Positions 27,237 to 36,921 of a stretch of DNA of 64,000 nucleotides are shown here, piece after piece. The stretch lies in the NCBI GenBank assembly GCA_017626055.1, contig JAGAJM010000014.1, positions 1-64,000 on the forward strand. The letters are read 5' to 3'. The notes beneath the pieces were generated by a model, which saw only the letters and a list, made by a program, of their open reading frames with translations, ran no database searches and was not told the origin of the DNA. This DNA is from a bacterium. Lineage in GTDB: Bacteria; Cyanobacteriota; Vampirovibrionia; Gastranaerophilales; Gastranaerophilaceae. The position numbers were made by a program, and so were the translations under genes. Numbering within the stretch: position 1 is the first letter of the stretch; the number at the start of each line of letters is the position of its first letter.

Positions 27237-27959
27237 ATGTCAAAATTAACTAAAAAACAAAAGAAAATGCAAGAAATGCTAGAAGGTTTCGTACAACCAT
27301 CTACTGCAGTTGATGCAATTAAAAAATTACAAGAAATTTCTAAAGAAGTTTCTAAATTTAACGAAACAGTTGAATGTCACATGCGTTTAGGTATTGACGT
27401 ACGTCAAGCAGATCAACAAATCAGATCAACAGTAGTTTTACCAGCTGGTCTTGGTAAAGAAGTTAGAGTTTGCGTTATCGCTAAAGGTGCTAAAGCATCT
27501 GAAGCTACTGAAGCTGGTGCAGAATTCGCTGGTGCTGAAGAAATCATCGATAAAATTTCTGGCGGTTGGTTCGAATTCGATACATTGATCGCAACTCCTG
27601 ATTGTATGGGTATGTTGGGTAAATTAGGTAGAGTTTTAGGTCCTAAAGGCTTAATGCCAAACCCAAAAACTGGTACAGTTACAATGGATATCGCTAAAGC
27701 AGTTAAAGATGCTAAAGCTGGTAAAGTTGAATATCGTGCAGACAAACAAGGTATGATCCACTGTCCAATCGGTAAAGTTCAATTCACTGAAGAAGATCTT
27801 GTTAAAAACTTTGCTACATTGGCTGATGCTGTATTAAAAGCAAAACCTGCTTCAGCAAAAGGTACATTCGTTAAATCAGTTTACTTATCAACTACAATGG
27901 GTCCTGGTATTAAATTAGATGCTAAAACTATTGCAGCTGAAGTTAAAGAATTGATTTAG
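27237..27959 (+). CDS. rplA: 50S ribosomal protein L1
   Basis: L1 binds the mobile stalk of 23S rRNA and acts as a translational repressor of its own mRNA in other bacteria. The 240-residue length is typical. It contains [42 protein letters not shown] and the C-terminal [20 protein letters not shown] precedes the ATG. In most bacteria rplJ, rplL, rpoB and rpoC follow. Here a strong terminator and an opposing gene come next, so that part of the cluster lies elsewhere. Confidence 0.98.
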   Translation: MSKLTKKQKKMQEMLEGFVQPSTAVDAIKKLQEISKEVSKFNETVECHMRLGIDVRQADQQIRSTVVLPAGLGKEVRVCVIAKGAKASEATEAGAEFAGAEEIIDKISGGWFEFDTLIATPDCMGMLGKLGRVLGPKGLMPNPKTGTVTMDIAKAVKDAKAGKVEYRADKQGMIHCPIGKVQFTEEDLVKNFATLADAVLKAKPASAKGTFVKSVYLSTTMGPGIKLDAKTIAAEVKELI

Positions 27960-27980
27960 TAGAATAAAACCCAATAGTAA

Positions 27981-28014
27981 AAAAAGACTTTGAGATTTTT
28001 CTCAAAGTCTTTTT
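27981..28014. terminator. bidirectional terminator after rplA
   Basis: A perfect 15-base stem (AAAAAGACTTTGAGA and complement) has a TTTT loop and T runs on both strands. It serves rplA and the convergent small gene, whose stop codon touches it. Confidence 0.92.
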
Positions 28015-28296
28015 TTATTTGTGCTTAAATATCTTTGCTGCCCTTTTGCATATCTCGTCATAAGGTTTGGCTATCTTAAATAATGAACGATACACATCTA
28101 CTGTATCTTTCAAAAAAACAAGCCCTAATGCCCCAAGCCCAAAAGCTTCGGGATTTCGACTAACTGAATAAAATAATGATGAAAAACCTAGTGTAGTCCC
28201 AGCAGCAACTGCACCCAAATAAGTTAAATGCTTCGCTCTTTTATATTGTCTTGTAATGGCAGTTCCGCCATATGATTTTAGGGGATTGATTTTCAT
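28015..28296 (-). CDS. small membrane protein, unknown function
   Basis: This 93-residue protein is not recognised. The ATG at 28296 has AAGGA eight bases upstream and gives MKINPLKSYGGTAITRQ. An upstream ATG 11 codons earlier lacks a ribosome binding site. Two short hydrophobic stretches (LGAVAAGTTLGFSSLF and FGLGALGLVFL) may be membrane helices, and the C-terminus is basic. It is a single-gene unit that uses the terminator shared with rplA. Confidence 0.7.
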   Translation of the reverse strand: MKINPLKSYGGTAITRQYKRAKHLTYLGAVAAGTTLGFSSLFYSVSRNPEAFGLGALGLVFLKDTVDVYRSLFKIAKPYDEICKRAAKIFKHK

Positions 28297-28347
28297 AAAC
28301 TTTTTCCTTGTACAAATATTATAAAACAAAAGAAAAATATTTTTGCT

Positions 28348-28382
28348 AAAAAAAGGCTCTGAGAAAATTCTCAGAGCCTTTT
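28348..28382 (-). terminator. terminator of the TM2 gene
   Basis: AAAAGGCTCTGAGAA pairs with TTCTCAGAGCCTTTT, followed by a T run on the minus strand. Confidence 0.88.
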
Positions 28383-28396
28383 AATCTGTTATAATT

Positions 28397-28639
28397 TTAT
28401 CTTACTAATTCTTGACCATCAAATGTCTTAAATTTACCAATACAAATGTTAATTAAATCAACTAGCGCCCAAATACCAGTAATGATAGTACCGCCAATCC
28501 AACCAATTAACAATGTAATTAGTAGCATTGCAACTGCAGTTTTAGTATGACCAGTATAGAATCTATGAGCACCAAACACTCCTAGGAATAAGCATAATAA
28601 AATAGTTGCAACAAATGTTTTACCTTGAGTTTCTGACAT
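28397..28639 (-). CDS. TM2 domain membrane protein
   Basis: This is an 80-residue protein of the TM2 family: two membrane helices joined by a short loop. The sequence shows ATILLCLFLGVFGAHRFYTGHTKTA, with the conserved G-x-HRFYxG turn, then a second helix with IGGTIITGIWALVDLI. The cellular role of bacterial TM2 proteins is not settled. AAAGGAG lies before the ATG, and a terminator follows. Confidence 0.92.
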   Translation of the reverse strand: MSETQGKTFVATILLCLFLGVFGAHRFYTGHTKTAVAMLLITLLIGWIGGTIITGIWALVDLINICIGKFKTFDGQELVR

Positions 28640-28730
28640 AATTCTCTCCTTTTTCTTCTTCCATTAACTCCTACATTACGCATAGAATACTATCATATTT
28701 TTTATATCAAGGCAATACAATAAACGCATT

Positions 28731-28760
28731 AAAAAAGGTGATTAAACAATCACCTTTTTT
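28731..28760 (-). terminator. terminator of the symporter/ACT operon
   Basis: AAAAAAGGTGATT pairs with its complement around AAAC. It starts three bases after the stop of the ACT gene. Confidence 0.9.
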
Positions 28761-28763
28761 ATC

Positions 28764-29039
28764 TTATATCTTATGCATGTTATCTACAATTTCTTTTTTC
28801 TGAACCCAGATTTCCATTCCCATTTCCTCACCACACTTAGTTAGAGCTTCTTTAATTTCTTTAAAGGAAGATTGAGAATTACTGATATTGCAAAGCATAA
28901 ACATTACAAAATGTCCTTGCATAAGTGTTTGCTTAATATCTTCGATATTAACTGAATATTGAGCCATTGTTGCTGTAACTTTTGCAACGATACCAATATT
29001 ATCAACACCTGAAACCGTAACAATAATTTTATCTGACAT
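28764..29039 (-). CDS. ACT domain protein (UPF0237 type)
   Basis: This 91-residue protein is a single ACT domain, beginning KIIVTVSGVDNIGIVAKVTATMAQYSVNI. ACT domains usually bind amino acids and regulate enzymes or transporters. The start overlaps the stop of the symporter gene (TAATG), so translation is coupled. AAGGATGG lies upstream within the symporter gene. Coupling suggests that the protein senses or regulates amino-acid uptake, although this is inference. The family is often annotated as UPF0237. Confidence 0.9.
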   Translation of the reverse strand: MSDKIIVTVSGVDNIGIVAKVTATMAQYSVNIEDIKQTLMQGHFVMFMLCNISNSQSSFKEIKEALTKCGEEMGMEIWVQKKEIVDNMHKI

Positions 29040-30667
29040 TATTCGCCATCCTTTACATTTTCAACTTCTTTTACAGTTGATACAAAAACTGGAGTAGGTT
29101 CAACTTCTTCCAACGCTTCTGTATGCCATTTTTTATAAACAAATCTACCTAAATTATGTCTTTGTGCATAAGCCTTAAGTTCTTTTTTAACTTCTGGAGC
29201 TAAGAAATAAAGAACAATTACGTTAGGTACACACATTGCAATCATCATAGCATCTGTAATATTGATAATTGAATCAACATTCATTGCTGAACCAATAATG
29301 ATAAATAAACAATAAATTAAATTGAATGTTAATACACGTTTTTTACCTTCACCAAGCAAGAATGTCCAAGCTTTTTGCCCATAATATGCCCAAGAAATCA
29401 ATGTTGACATCGCAAATAAAACTGCAATTATAGACAGAACAATTGGGAAGAATGAAATTACAGACTGAAAAGCTGATGAAGCTAATTCAATACCATTTGG
29501 ATTAATTGTTGTTCCTGCAGTTCTAGCAGTTTCAACAGCAGCAACAGCTGGTTTCCAAGCTCCTGTTACAACAATTACAACTGATGTAAATAGACATAAA
29601 ACACCAGTTAAGAAAGTTTCTAATAAAGCAACAAAACCTTGAGAAACAGTTTCTTTAGTTTGAGCAGTTGCATAAACAATTGCAGCAGCACCAGTACCAG
29701 CTTCGTTAGATTGAACTGAACGTCTTAACCCAAAGATTAAAACCCCCATAAAACCAACAGTAACAGCTTTTGGTGAAAACGCTTCTTGCATAATCAAACC
29801 TAATGCGGCAGGAATCCCTTTAATATTTACTAATATAACAATCAAACCTGAAATAATATACAACGCACACATTGTAGGAGTCAAAATGGTTGTAACTTTA
29901 GCAATACTTTTGATACCACCCATTACAACTAAACCAATTAAAACTGCAGCAATAGTACCAATTACCCAAGCATAACCATGGAAAATACTATGTTCACCAC
30001 CAGTAATAAATATTAATTGGTGAGCAGTTTGGTTAATTTGGATCATATTACCACCTGTAATACCACCACCGATACAAAGAATAGCAAATATTACAGACAA
30101 AGGTTGACCTAACCATCTTAAGCCTTTTCTAGTTAAACCATGAGCAATATAATGCATCGGTCCACCAGAAACTGAACCATCTGGGTTAAATCTTCTATAT
30201 TTTACTGCCAAAGTAGCTTCAACAAACTTGATAGACATACCCAACAAAGCACCCGCAAAAATCCAAAATGCTGCACCAGGTCCACCTAGTGAAATTGAAA
30301 TTGCAACCCCTGCAATAGAACCGATACCAATTGTCCCTGACAATGCAGTAGCTAATGCTTGGAATGAAGAAACTTCACCACAATCATCACCTTTTTCACC
30401 AGGTTTTGCAATTAAGTCAATCGCGTGCTTGAAGCCCCAAACCGCAATACCTCTGTAATAGAACGTGAAGAAAATACCTGCAAAAAGAATCCATAAAACA
30501 ATAATTGGAACTTCTACGCTACCAATTTTAATTGGGAAAAAGATTAATTTTGCAATGAAATCTGTAACTGGGGCAATATTCTTGTCGATAAACTCATCGA
30601 CGTTCATAGCATAAGCACCCTGAACAGTAGATAACATTAACATTAAAAAAGTCATAAATTTCTTCAT
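29039..30667 (-). CDS. sodium:alanine/glycine symporter (AGCS family)
   Basis: This 542-residue inner-membrane transporter moves alanine or glycine with Na+. The AGCS signature region is clear: ALATALSGTIGIGSIAGVA and GGPGAAFWIF, then FVEATLAVKYR, GGPMHYI and RRSVQSNEAGTGAA. About ten to eleven helices are visible. The first 20 residues (MKKFMTFLMLMLSTVQGAYA) look like a cleavable signal peptide before the usual N-terminus. AAAGGA precedes the start. It forms a two-gene operon with the ACT protein. Confidence 0.95.
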   Translation of the reverse strand: MKKFMTFLMLMLSTVQGAYAMNVDEFIDKNIAPVTDFIAKLIFFPIKIGSVEVPIIVLWILFAGIFFTFYYRGIAVWGFKHAIDLIAKPGEKGDDCGEVSSFQALATALSGTIGIGSIAGVAISISLGGPGAAFWIFAGALLGMSIKFVEATLAVKYRRFNPDGSVSGGPMHYIAHGLTRKGLRWLGQPLSVIFAILCIGGGITGGNMIQINQTAHQLIFITGGEHSIFHGYAWVIGTIAAVLIGLVVMGGIKSIAKVTTILTPTMCALYIISGLIVILVNIKGIPAALGLIMQEAFSPKAVTVGFMGVLIFGLRRSVQSNEAGTGAAAIVYATAQTKETVSQGFVALLETFLTGVLCLFTSVVIVVTGAWKPAVAAVETARTAGTTINPNGIELASSAFQSVISFFPIVLSIIAVLFAMSTLISWAYYGQKAWTFLLGEGKKRVLTFNLIYCLFIIIGSAMNVDSIINITDAMMIAMCVPNVIVLYFLAPEVKKELKAYAQRHNLGRFVYKKWHTEALEEVEPTPVFVSTVKEVENVKDGE

Positions 30668-30743
30668 TTAGTCTATCCTTTCAGCTGTGTTTATTTTGTT
30701 AAGTCAATAAAAAAATATATTCCCAACCTTAACAATTACTAAA

Positions 30744-30752
30744 ATTATAGCA
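30744..30752 (-). promoter_or_regulatory. extended -10 promoter of the symporter operon
   Basis: TGCTATAAT on the minus strand is an extended -10 box, with a weak TTGGTT 15 bases upstream. The leader is about 70 bases. Confidence 0.5.
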
Positions 30753-30823
30753 AAAACATGCCAAAACCAAAAAACCAAGGGCAAATCTGTTACTAACTGT
30801 TACACTTATATACTTCTTATCGC

Positions 30824-30851
30824 TTGAGAAAATTAAAAAAAGTGCTATAAT
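30824..30851 (+). promoter_or_regulatory. promoter of the GH57 gene
   Basis: TTGAGA (30824-30829), a 16-base spacer and TATAAT (30846-30851) with a TGC extension. The start of transcription would be near 30858, so the leader is only about 15 bases and begins at the ribosome binding site. Confidence 0.7.
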
Positions 30852-30872
30852 GAAGAAAAGGGGTGTGTGGAA

Positions 30873-33146
30873 ATGATGATGAGTCAGACGAAAAAGTTAT
30901 CCATTGCGTTTTACTGGCATATGCACCAGCCAGTTTATCAATTAACACCAAATGGGGACTTCTTAATGCCTTGGGTAAGACTTCACGCTGTGAAAGACTA
31001 TCTGGATATGGCTTTGTGGGCAAAAAAATTCGAAAAATTAAAACTGAATTTTAACTTTGTCCCAGTATTAATCGATTCAATTATTGATTATGGAGAAAAA
31101 GAGGCTCACGATATCCATTCACGAATGACTGTTGCCCCAACAGAAAATCTAAACAACGAAGACAAATTATTTATTTTAACTAACTTTTTTGACGCAAACT
31201 ATCAAACAATGATACTGCCAAACCCTGAATATCACAGACTTTACCAAATAGTGCAAGCTGCAGGTACTGATGATGTTTCAGTTTTAACAGATCAAGAGTA
31301 TTCAGATTTGATGGCGTTATTTAACCTTGCATGGATGGATCCATCTTACAAAACAACAGATACTAATTTAAAACGTTTAGTAAAAAAAGGTAAAAATTAT
31401 ACTCTTGAAGATAGAAGACAAATTATCGAAATTCAAAGAGAAATTATTAGAAAAATTATTCCATCAATTAAAAAATTAGTAGAAAAAAATAAAATTGAAA
31501 TTACCACAAGCCCTTATTTTCACCCAATTTTACCAATTCTACTAGACTATAAAAATATCAAGAAAAATGCATCTCCAGATGATGAACTTTTGAGCCTAAA
31601 AACAGAATTAGACGCAAAACTTCAAACAAAAATGGCACTTGATAGAATAGAAGAAGTATTTGGCAAACGTCCTAAAGGGGTTTGGCCATCTGAACAGTGC
31701 GTAAATGGTAAAACACTTGAAATGCTAAGTAACCTTGGTGTTGAATGGTCAATTTCTGATGAAGGAATTCTTGCAAATTCAATTAACTTTGAATTTGAAC
31801 ACGATTTTAAAGGTTACTTAAAAGAACCTTATCACTTATTAAAAACTTATCAATACAAAACTAAAGCTTCTGATATCAAAATGATTTTCAGAGATTCAAC
31901 AATTCCGAATTTGATAAGTTTTGAATATCAAAACCATAATCCGCTAACAACAGCTGGAGATTTGTACGACAGAATTAAAGTCCTACAAAGTAAAATTTTA
32001 TCTTCACCAGATAAAGAACATCTTTTGACTATCGCATTAGATGGCGAAAACTGTTGGGAAAATTACCTAGAAGATGGCGCATCTTTCTTAAAAGCATTAT
32101 ACACACTTATCACAGAAGATGAATCATTAGAAACAGTTTTAATCAGTGAATATTTAGATAAAGCAAAAGAAAACAAAGTCCTAAACAAAATTTCATCAGG
32201 TTCTTGGATAAACAGAAACTTCAAATTATGGGTTGATGAACCCGTAAAAGATTTGGCTTGGGCATATTTAAGACGAGTAAGACACGACTTTTCTGAATAT
32301 GTAAAACGTGAACCATTAAACCCAAATATTGAAACTGCAAGACGAGAATTATTCATTGCAGAAGGTAGCGATTGGTTCTGGTGGTATGGTGAACCAAATG
32401 ATTCTGGCAGAGATAATATTTTTGATTTCTTATTCAGAACTCACCTAAAAAATATTTATAGATGTTTAGGTCTAGACACTCCTAAATATCTAGATTTCCC
32501 ACTGTCTAATTTATCAACTTCAAAACCATCAAAATATCCATTATCATTAATTACACCGACAATTGATGGTAAATTTATCACAAGAGAAGATGATATATGG
32601 AATAGTGCTGGATGTATTGATATTCCAGATGGTCCAGTTCTTAGAGAATCAAAATTATTTGATAATATTCGCTTTGGTAATGATGAAGAAAACTTCTATC
32701 TAAAATTACACATGAATAAATACATTAGAGAAAACGCAGATTTAACAAAACGTACTTATCAAATGTATATTTATCTAAGAAAAGCTGGTAACAAACAAGC
32801 TCTAGCACCTGTTAGATTAATCAATAAAACAGAAAATATTGCACCTGTTTCATTGGAAAAATTCCACAACGAAATCCAAATTGCAATCAGAAATGATAAA
32901 TTGCAATTAATTCGTTTGATTAAAGCTATCCCAGGGGATATGTGGGTACTAGAACAATCTAAAAAAATTGAAACAGCGTATGATGAAGTTTTAGACGTAA
33001 AAATTCCATTTGAGTTATTGGATATAAAAGCTGGTGAAACTTTGGAATTCTTATTTGTTAACGCAAATTACGGCGTAAAAGATTTCTACATTCCAAACGA
33101 AACAGTATTATCTGTAACAAGACCTGCTTTGGTAACTAATAAGTAA
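30873..33146 (+). CDS. glycoside hydrolase family 57 protein (alpha-amylase/glucanotransferase type)
   Basis: GH57 enzymes cut, transfer or branch alpha-glucans such as glycogen. The 757-residue protein has HMHQP (residues 16-20), the N-terminal family motif, and GVWPSEQ with the predicted nucleophile Glu274. It also has a following SISDEGIL segment and FRDSTIPNLISF with the likely acid/base Asp. About 170 C-terminal residues after the catalytic part look like a beta-sandwich carbohydrate-binding region. AGGGG lies nine bases before ATG 30873. A GTG six bases earlier sits too close to it. No signal peptide is seen, so it probably acts on stored glycogen in the cytoplasm. Exact specificity cannot be read. 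Confidence 0.92.
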   Translation: MMMSQTKKLSIAFYWHMHQPVYQLTPNGDFLMPWVRLHAVKDYLDMALWAKKFEKLKLNFNFVPVLIDSIIDYGEKEAHDIHSRMTVAPTENLNNEDKLFILTNFFDANYQTMILPNPEYHRLYQIVQAAGTDDVSVLTDQEYSDLMALFNLAWMDPSYKTTDTNLKRLVKKGKNYTLEDRRQIIEIQREIIRKIIPSIKKLVEKNKIEITTSPYFHPILPILLDYKNIKKNASPDDELLSLKTELDAKLQTKMALDRIEEVFGKRPKGVWPSEQCVNGKTLEMLSNLGVEWSISDEGILANSINFEFEHDFKGYLKEPYHLLKTYQYKTKASDIKMIFRDSTIPNLISFEYQNHNPLTTAGDLYDRIKVLQSKILSSPDKEHLLTIALDGENCWENYLEDGASFLKALYTLITEDESLETVLISEYLDKAKENKVLNKISSGSWINRNFKLWVDEPVKDLAWAYLRRVRHDFSEYVKREPLNPNIETARRELFIAEGSDWFWWYGEPNDSGRDNIFDFLFRTHLKNIYRCLGLDTPKYLDFPLSNLSTSKPSKYPLSLITPTIDGKFITREDDIWNSAGCIDIPDGPVLRESKLFDNIRFGNDEENFYLKLHMNKYIRENADLTKRTYQMYIYLRKAGNKQALAPVRLINKTENIAPVSLEKFHNEIQIAIRNDKLQLIRLIKAIPGDMWVLEQSKKIETAYDEVLDVKIPFELLDIKAGETLEFLFVNANYGVKDFYIPNETVLSVTRPALVTNK

Positions 33147-33171
33147 TTACATTGTTCGACCTTAAAAAATT

Positions 33172-33254
33172 ATGTCATCCTGAACTGGATTCAGGATCTC
33201 ATCACTCAATGAATTAGCTCTATTATGAGATTCTGACTTTCGTCAGAAAGACAT
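33172..33254. repeat. palindromic repeat, copy 4 (diverged)
   Basis: ATGTCATCCTGAACTGG at one end and CGTCAGAAAGACAT at the other form imperfect inverted arms. GGATCTCAT and ATGAGATTC pair inside. It lies between the convergent GH57 and DUF3137 genes and ends exactly at the DUF3137 stop. Confidence 0.65.
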
Positions 33255-34391
33255 CTATAAACCTAATTTTTCATTAAGTTTTAATTCTTCAACCAAATCC
33301 AATACTGAGCAAATTTCTTCAAAACATTGGACAAATGTTTTTTCGCCAATATCTGATAAGAAATTCCCAAGGTTAAACATATCTCTACCCGTATGGATTA
33401 GAATTACTATCTTTTTATCCTTAAAAGAAACCCTGACATATTTTGCTTTAAATGTTTCTTTTATCTTTTTAAGTCTTTCCATAAACGCAGTTGTAAGAAT
33501 ATATCTAGCTTCAATTTGATTTTGGGAATAAACATTATATTCATTAGAAAATTCAACATCTTCCAAATTTACTTCTTGATATTTACCCTTATCAACAGTT
33601 AAATTATCTTTCACATTATTCTTTTCTAAAATAAATGTATGTCCCTCAAAGTCTTTATTCATATCGATTTCTACAAGCAACCCTTTAAATTGTTTGGATG
33701 TAAAATATTGAAACGAAAAACAAATCAATATAATTAAAATAATCACAAATCCAATAATCGGTAAAAATGCACAAATAAAGATTGAGAAAAACAAAGCTAA
33801 GGCTATAAAATGAACTTTAAACACAGAAGTATCTCCGTCAAACATTGTCAAGCTTACCCCTTTATAGGAGCCAGAAATACAATCATCAAATAATTTAAGC
33901 GGAGTATTTAAAATGTTTGTTCCTTCTCCTAAAAATTTCCTTTTCTTAAAATTTGGATGAGTAAAAAATGGACTCCAAGTAAAATCCCCAAATAATGTAA
34001 CAAATTTACTCATCAATCGTTTTTTAATCTCATTATCTGCAGACATTGGAAGCGTTGTAGTAGTCCCAGAAACCTTGAATACGTGAATATCATTTTCCTT
34101 ATCCATCTTTTTCAAGATTTCCATTACCCCCAAAACAACAAAAGCTAACACAAATGGTAGAAGCATAGGAACAACTTCCAATCCTCCTATTTTTATTATT
34201 TCCCCAAGAATTGACATTATCGGTATAAATATAACAGTTCCAACTATTGATAAAAACAATAACCAAAATAAAGCAATAGAAGTATATGAAATAAATTTAG
34301 CTTTATTGAAACATTTCAGATTATATTTCACTTCTTTCACATAAAACTCAGAAAGTTTTGTCAATAATTCATAACGTTCTTGCTTATTCAT
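33255..34391 (-). CDS. DUF3137 family membrane protein
   Basis: This 378-residue protein resembles the DUF3137 family. Two pairs of membrane helices are visible (about residues 32-90 and 192-230). The C-terminal part has the family pattern: FKGLLVEIDMNKDFEGHTF, VEFSNEYNVYSQNQIEARYIL and FMERLKKI. The function is unknown. AAAGGA precedes the ATG, and a TATAAT box lies about 20 bases further upstream. Bases 34392-34484 also hold a small GC-rich hairpin (GTCC...GGAC). Confidence 0.82.
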   Translation of the reverse strand: MNKQERYELLTKLSEFYVKEVKYNLKCFNKAKFISYTSIALFWLLFLSIVGTVIFIPIMSILGEIIKIGGLEVVPMLLPFVLAFVVLGVMEILKKMDKENDIHVFKVSGTTTTLPMSADNEIKKRLMSKFVTLFGDFTWSPFFTHPNFKKRKFLGEGTNILNTPLKLFDDCISGSYKGVSLTMFDGDTSVFKVHFIALALFFSIFICAFLPIIGFVIILIILICFSFQYFTSKQFKGLLVEIDMNKDFEGHTFILEKNNVKDNLTVDKGKYQEVNLEDVEFSNEYNVYSQNQIEARYILTTAFMERLKKIKETFKAKYVRVSFKDKKIVILIHTGRDMFNLGNFLSDIGEKTFVQCFEEICSVLDLVEELKLNEKLGL

Positions 34392-34484
34392 CTATCCATT
34401 CCTTTTATATTATAGCCCTGCGGAGCACATTTACCTATCAAGTCTTTAGGCTGTTGGTAGCATAATGCCCCGTCCGACCGAGGA

Positions 34485-35315
34485 CTACATATCTAGTGCA
34501 ACATCAAGTGTTGGAGCTTTTGCAACAATTGCACTTGATGAGATAATATCAACACCACATTCTGCAATTTTGCGAACAGTATCAAGATGAACATTACCGC
34601 TAGCTTCAACAGTTGCTCTGTGGTCAATAAGCTCAACTGCTTCTTTCATTTGCTCTAAAGTCATATTATCAAGCATAATAATATCAACACCCAATGGTAG
34701 AGCTTCTCTGATTTGTTCCAAAGTATCACATTCAAGCTCAATTTTATGAGCGTGAGAAAGATTAGCCTTAACCAATTTCACAGCATTTGTAACAGAACCA
34801 GCAACTTGAATATGGTTATCTTTAATCATTGCACAATCTGACAAATTAAATCTATGCAACGCACCGCCACCAACTTTTACAGAATATTTTTCAAATGCTC
34901 TAAAACCTGGTGTAGTTTTTCTTGTATCAACGATTTTGCAAGGTAAATCACCAATAGCTTGTTGATATTTGTTAGTTTCAGTTGCAATACCACTCATTCT
35001 TTGAACATAATTTAGTGCAACTCTTTCACCTAATAATAAATATTTTCCAGGACCTTCAATAGTTGCTAGGATATCGCCTTTCTTAATTTTGTCACCATCT
35101 TTGAATAGTAATTCAACTTTAACTTTTGGTGATAGAACTTTGAAAACAGTTTTAAAAACTTCTAAACCGCAAATTACACCCTCACAACGAGAAGCAAGAC
35201 GTGCTGAAAAGATTTCATCTTCGCCCAAAATACTTTCTGTTGTAACATCACCAAATCCAATATCTTCCATCAACGCTGCTTTAACGTGATCTTCTACATA
35301 AAAACTACTTAGCAA
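34485..35315 (-). CDS. nadC: nicotinate-nucleotide pyrophosphorylase (carboxylating)
   Basis: NadC converts quinolinate and PRPP to nicotinate mononucleotide, the third step of de novo NAD synthesis. The 276-residue protein contains EDIGFGDVTTE, GERVALNYVQRMSGIAT, VDTRKTTPGFRAFEKYSVKVGGGALHR and IMLDNM, all family hallmarks. It starts with TTG at 35315, nine bases after AAAGGAG that lies inside the nadB frame. The two genes overlap by 11 bases, so translation is coupled. NadA is not in the window. Confidence 0.97.
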   Translation of the reverse strand: MLSSFYVEDHVKAALMEDIGFGDVTTESILGEDEIFSARLASRCEGVICGLEVFKTVFKVLSPKVKVELLFKDGDKIKKGDILATIEGPGKYLLLGERVALNYVQRMSGIATETNKYQQAIGDLPCKIVDTRKTTPGFRAFEKYSVKVGGGALHRFNLSDCAMIKDNHIQVAGSVTNAVKLVKANLSHAHKIELECDTLEQIREALPLGVDIIMLDNMTLEQMKEAVELIDHRATVEASGNVHLDTVRKIAECGVDIISSSAIVAKAPTLDVALDM

Positions 35316-36921
35316 AATATATTTCTCCTTTATTTTTATCTACCAAACTATGTTCACAAACCTCATTAGTATTTAAATAATCCACACGATAATGTGCACC
35401 ACGAGATTCTTTTCTGTTTAGTGCAGATTTTACAATAAGCTCTGCCGTAATTAACATATTGCGAAGTTCATATTCATCTTTTGACAAACATTTATCTTCA
35501 CGGTCAAATTCTTTTGAAAGTTTTTCGATATTTGCCTGAGCAGATTTCATCACTTGCTCATTTCTAAAAATACCAACTCCAGACCACATTGTAGCCTGTA
35601 ATTCTTCTTTCAATGCTTTTACATCAACTGGTTTTAATTCTGAATCTTGCTCATATTTTGAAATTATAGAATTAAATTTTTCATTAGTTTCAAAATCAGC
35701 ATTATCATTTACACCAATATTTTTCAAATATTCAGCAACTTCATAAGCACAAACAACGCACTCTAAAAGCGAATTGCTTGCCAATCTGTTTCCACCATGT
35801 AAACCAGTAGATGAAACTTCACCAATTGCATACAAACCTTTAACAGAGGATTCTCCACGAATATTTGTTTTAACTCCACCCATAAAATAATGAGCCGCAG
35901 GAGCAACTGGAATTAAATCTTGAGTAATATCAATATCATATTCTTTACATTTTTTTGCAATTGTTGGGAAACGTTTTAATAATTTTTCTTCCCCTAAACC
36001 TGTTGCATTCAAAAATACACAAGGATCGCCATTGTTGTTCATCTCACAAAATATTGAACGAGCAACAATATCTCTTGGTGCTAATTCTTTTTTCTCGTGG
36101 TATTTGAACATAAATTCCATACCGAACTCATCACAAAGTTTCGCCCCTTCACCACGGACAGCTTCACTAATTAAAAATCTATTTTCAGCACCATCAAATG
36201 CTAATGCAGTTGGGTGAAATTGCACAAATTCCATATCTTGCAATACTGCCCCAGCCCTGTAACTAAGCGCAAAACCATCACCAGTGGCACCTTTTGGATT
36301 TGTTGTATATTGGTAAAGTTGACCCAAACCACCTGTTGCCATAATCACAGTATTTGAATAGATAGTTTCATACTCATCTTTTTCATTAAGTAAAACAACA
36401 CCACCACAAGTATTTTCATCAATCAATAAATCAACGGCAACTGTATTTTCGTAAAGTGTAATATTTTTATTTTCCTTAACTGCTTGGCAAAGAGCAATTT
36501 CCATTTCACGACCTGTTGCATCCCCACCAGAATGTAAAATTCTTCTAACGCTATGTGCCGCTTCTTTTGTTAGAGTGAACTTTCCATTTTCATCCCTGTC
36601 AAATTCCACCCCAAATTTCAATAAATCTTTTACAACTTTATCAGAATTTTCACTTATAAATCTGATAGTATCCAATTCACTTAAACCAGCTCCAGCTTTG
36701 ATAGTATCAGTTACGTGAGATTCAACAGAATCTTTTTCATTCTCTTTCAAAACCGCAACCATACCACCTTGTGCATAGTATGAATTACTTTCACCCAATT
36801 TTGATTTAGTAACCAACAATACTCCATTTGGTAACTGCAATTGTTGTTCAATTTTTAACGCAGCATACAAACCTGCAATGCCACTACCTATAATTACTGC
36901 TGAAAATTTGGAGTACTTCAT
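35305..36921 (-). CDS. nadB: L-aspartate oxidase
   Basis: NadB oxidises L-aspartate to iminoaspartate, the first step of de novo NAD synthesis, and can use fumarate or oxygen. The 538-residue flavoprotein has the FAD-binding GSGIAGLYAALKI (12-24), SNSYYAQGGMVA, the HSVRRILHSGGDATGREME substrate region, DMEFVQFHPTAL and GLHGGNRLASNSLLE. AAGGG precedes the ATG. It forms an operon with nadC. The divergent 200-base gap to the response regulator holds A/T-rich promoter sequence only. Confidence 0.97.
   Translation of the reverse strand: MKYSKFSAVIIGSGIAGLYAALKIEQQLQLPNGVLLVTKSKLGESNSYYAQGGMVAVLKENEKDSVESHVTDTIKAGAGLSELDTIRFISENSDKVVKDLLKFGVEFDRDENGKFTLTKEAAHSVRRILHSGGDATGREMEIALCQAVKENKNITLYENTVAVDLLIDENTCGGVVLLNEKDEYETIYSNTVIMATGGLGQLYQYTTNPKGATGDGFALSYRAGAVLQDMEFVQFHPTALAFDGAENRFLISEAVRGEGAKLCDEFGMEFMFKYHEKKELAPRDIVARSIFCEMNNNGDPCVFLNATGLGEEKLLKRFPTIAKKCKEYDIDITQDLIPVAPAAHYFMGGVKTNIRGESSVKGLYAIGEVSSTGLHGGNRLASNSLLECVVCAYEVAEYLKNIGVNDNADFETNEKFNSIISKYEQDSELKPVDVKALKEELQATMWSGVGIFRNEQVMKSAQANIEKLSKEFDREDKCLSKDEYELRNMLITAELIVKSALNRKESRGAHYRVDYLNTNEVCEHSLVDKNKGEIYFAK

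Noticed and set aside
34400-34484. Possible tRNA or repeat in the GC-richer gap before the DUF3137 gene
   Set aside because: No cloverleaf can be drawn. Only a short GTCC...GGAC hairpin is present.
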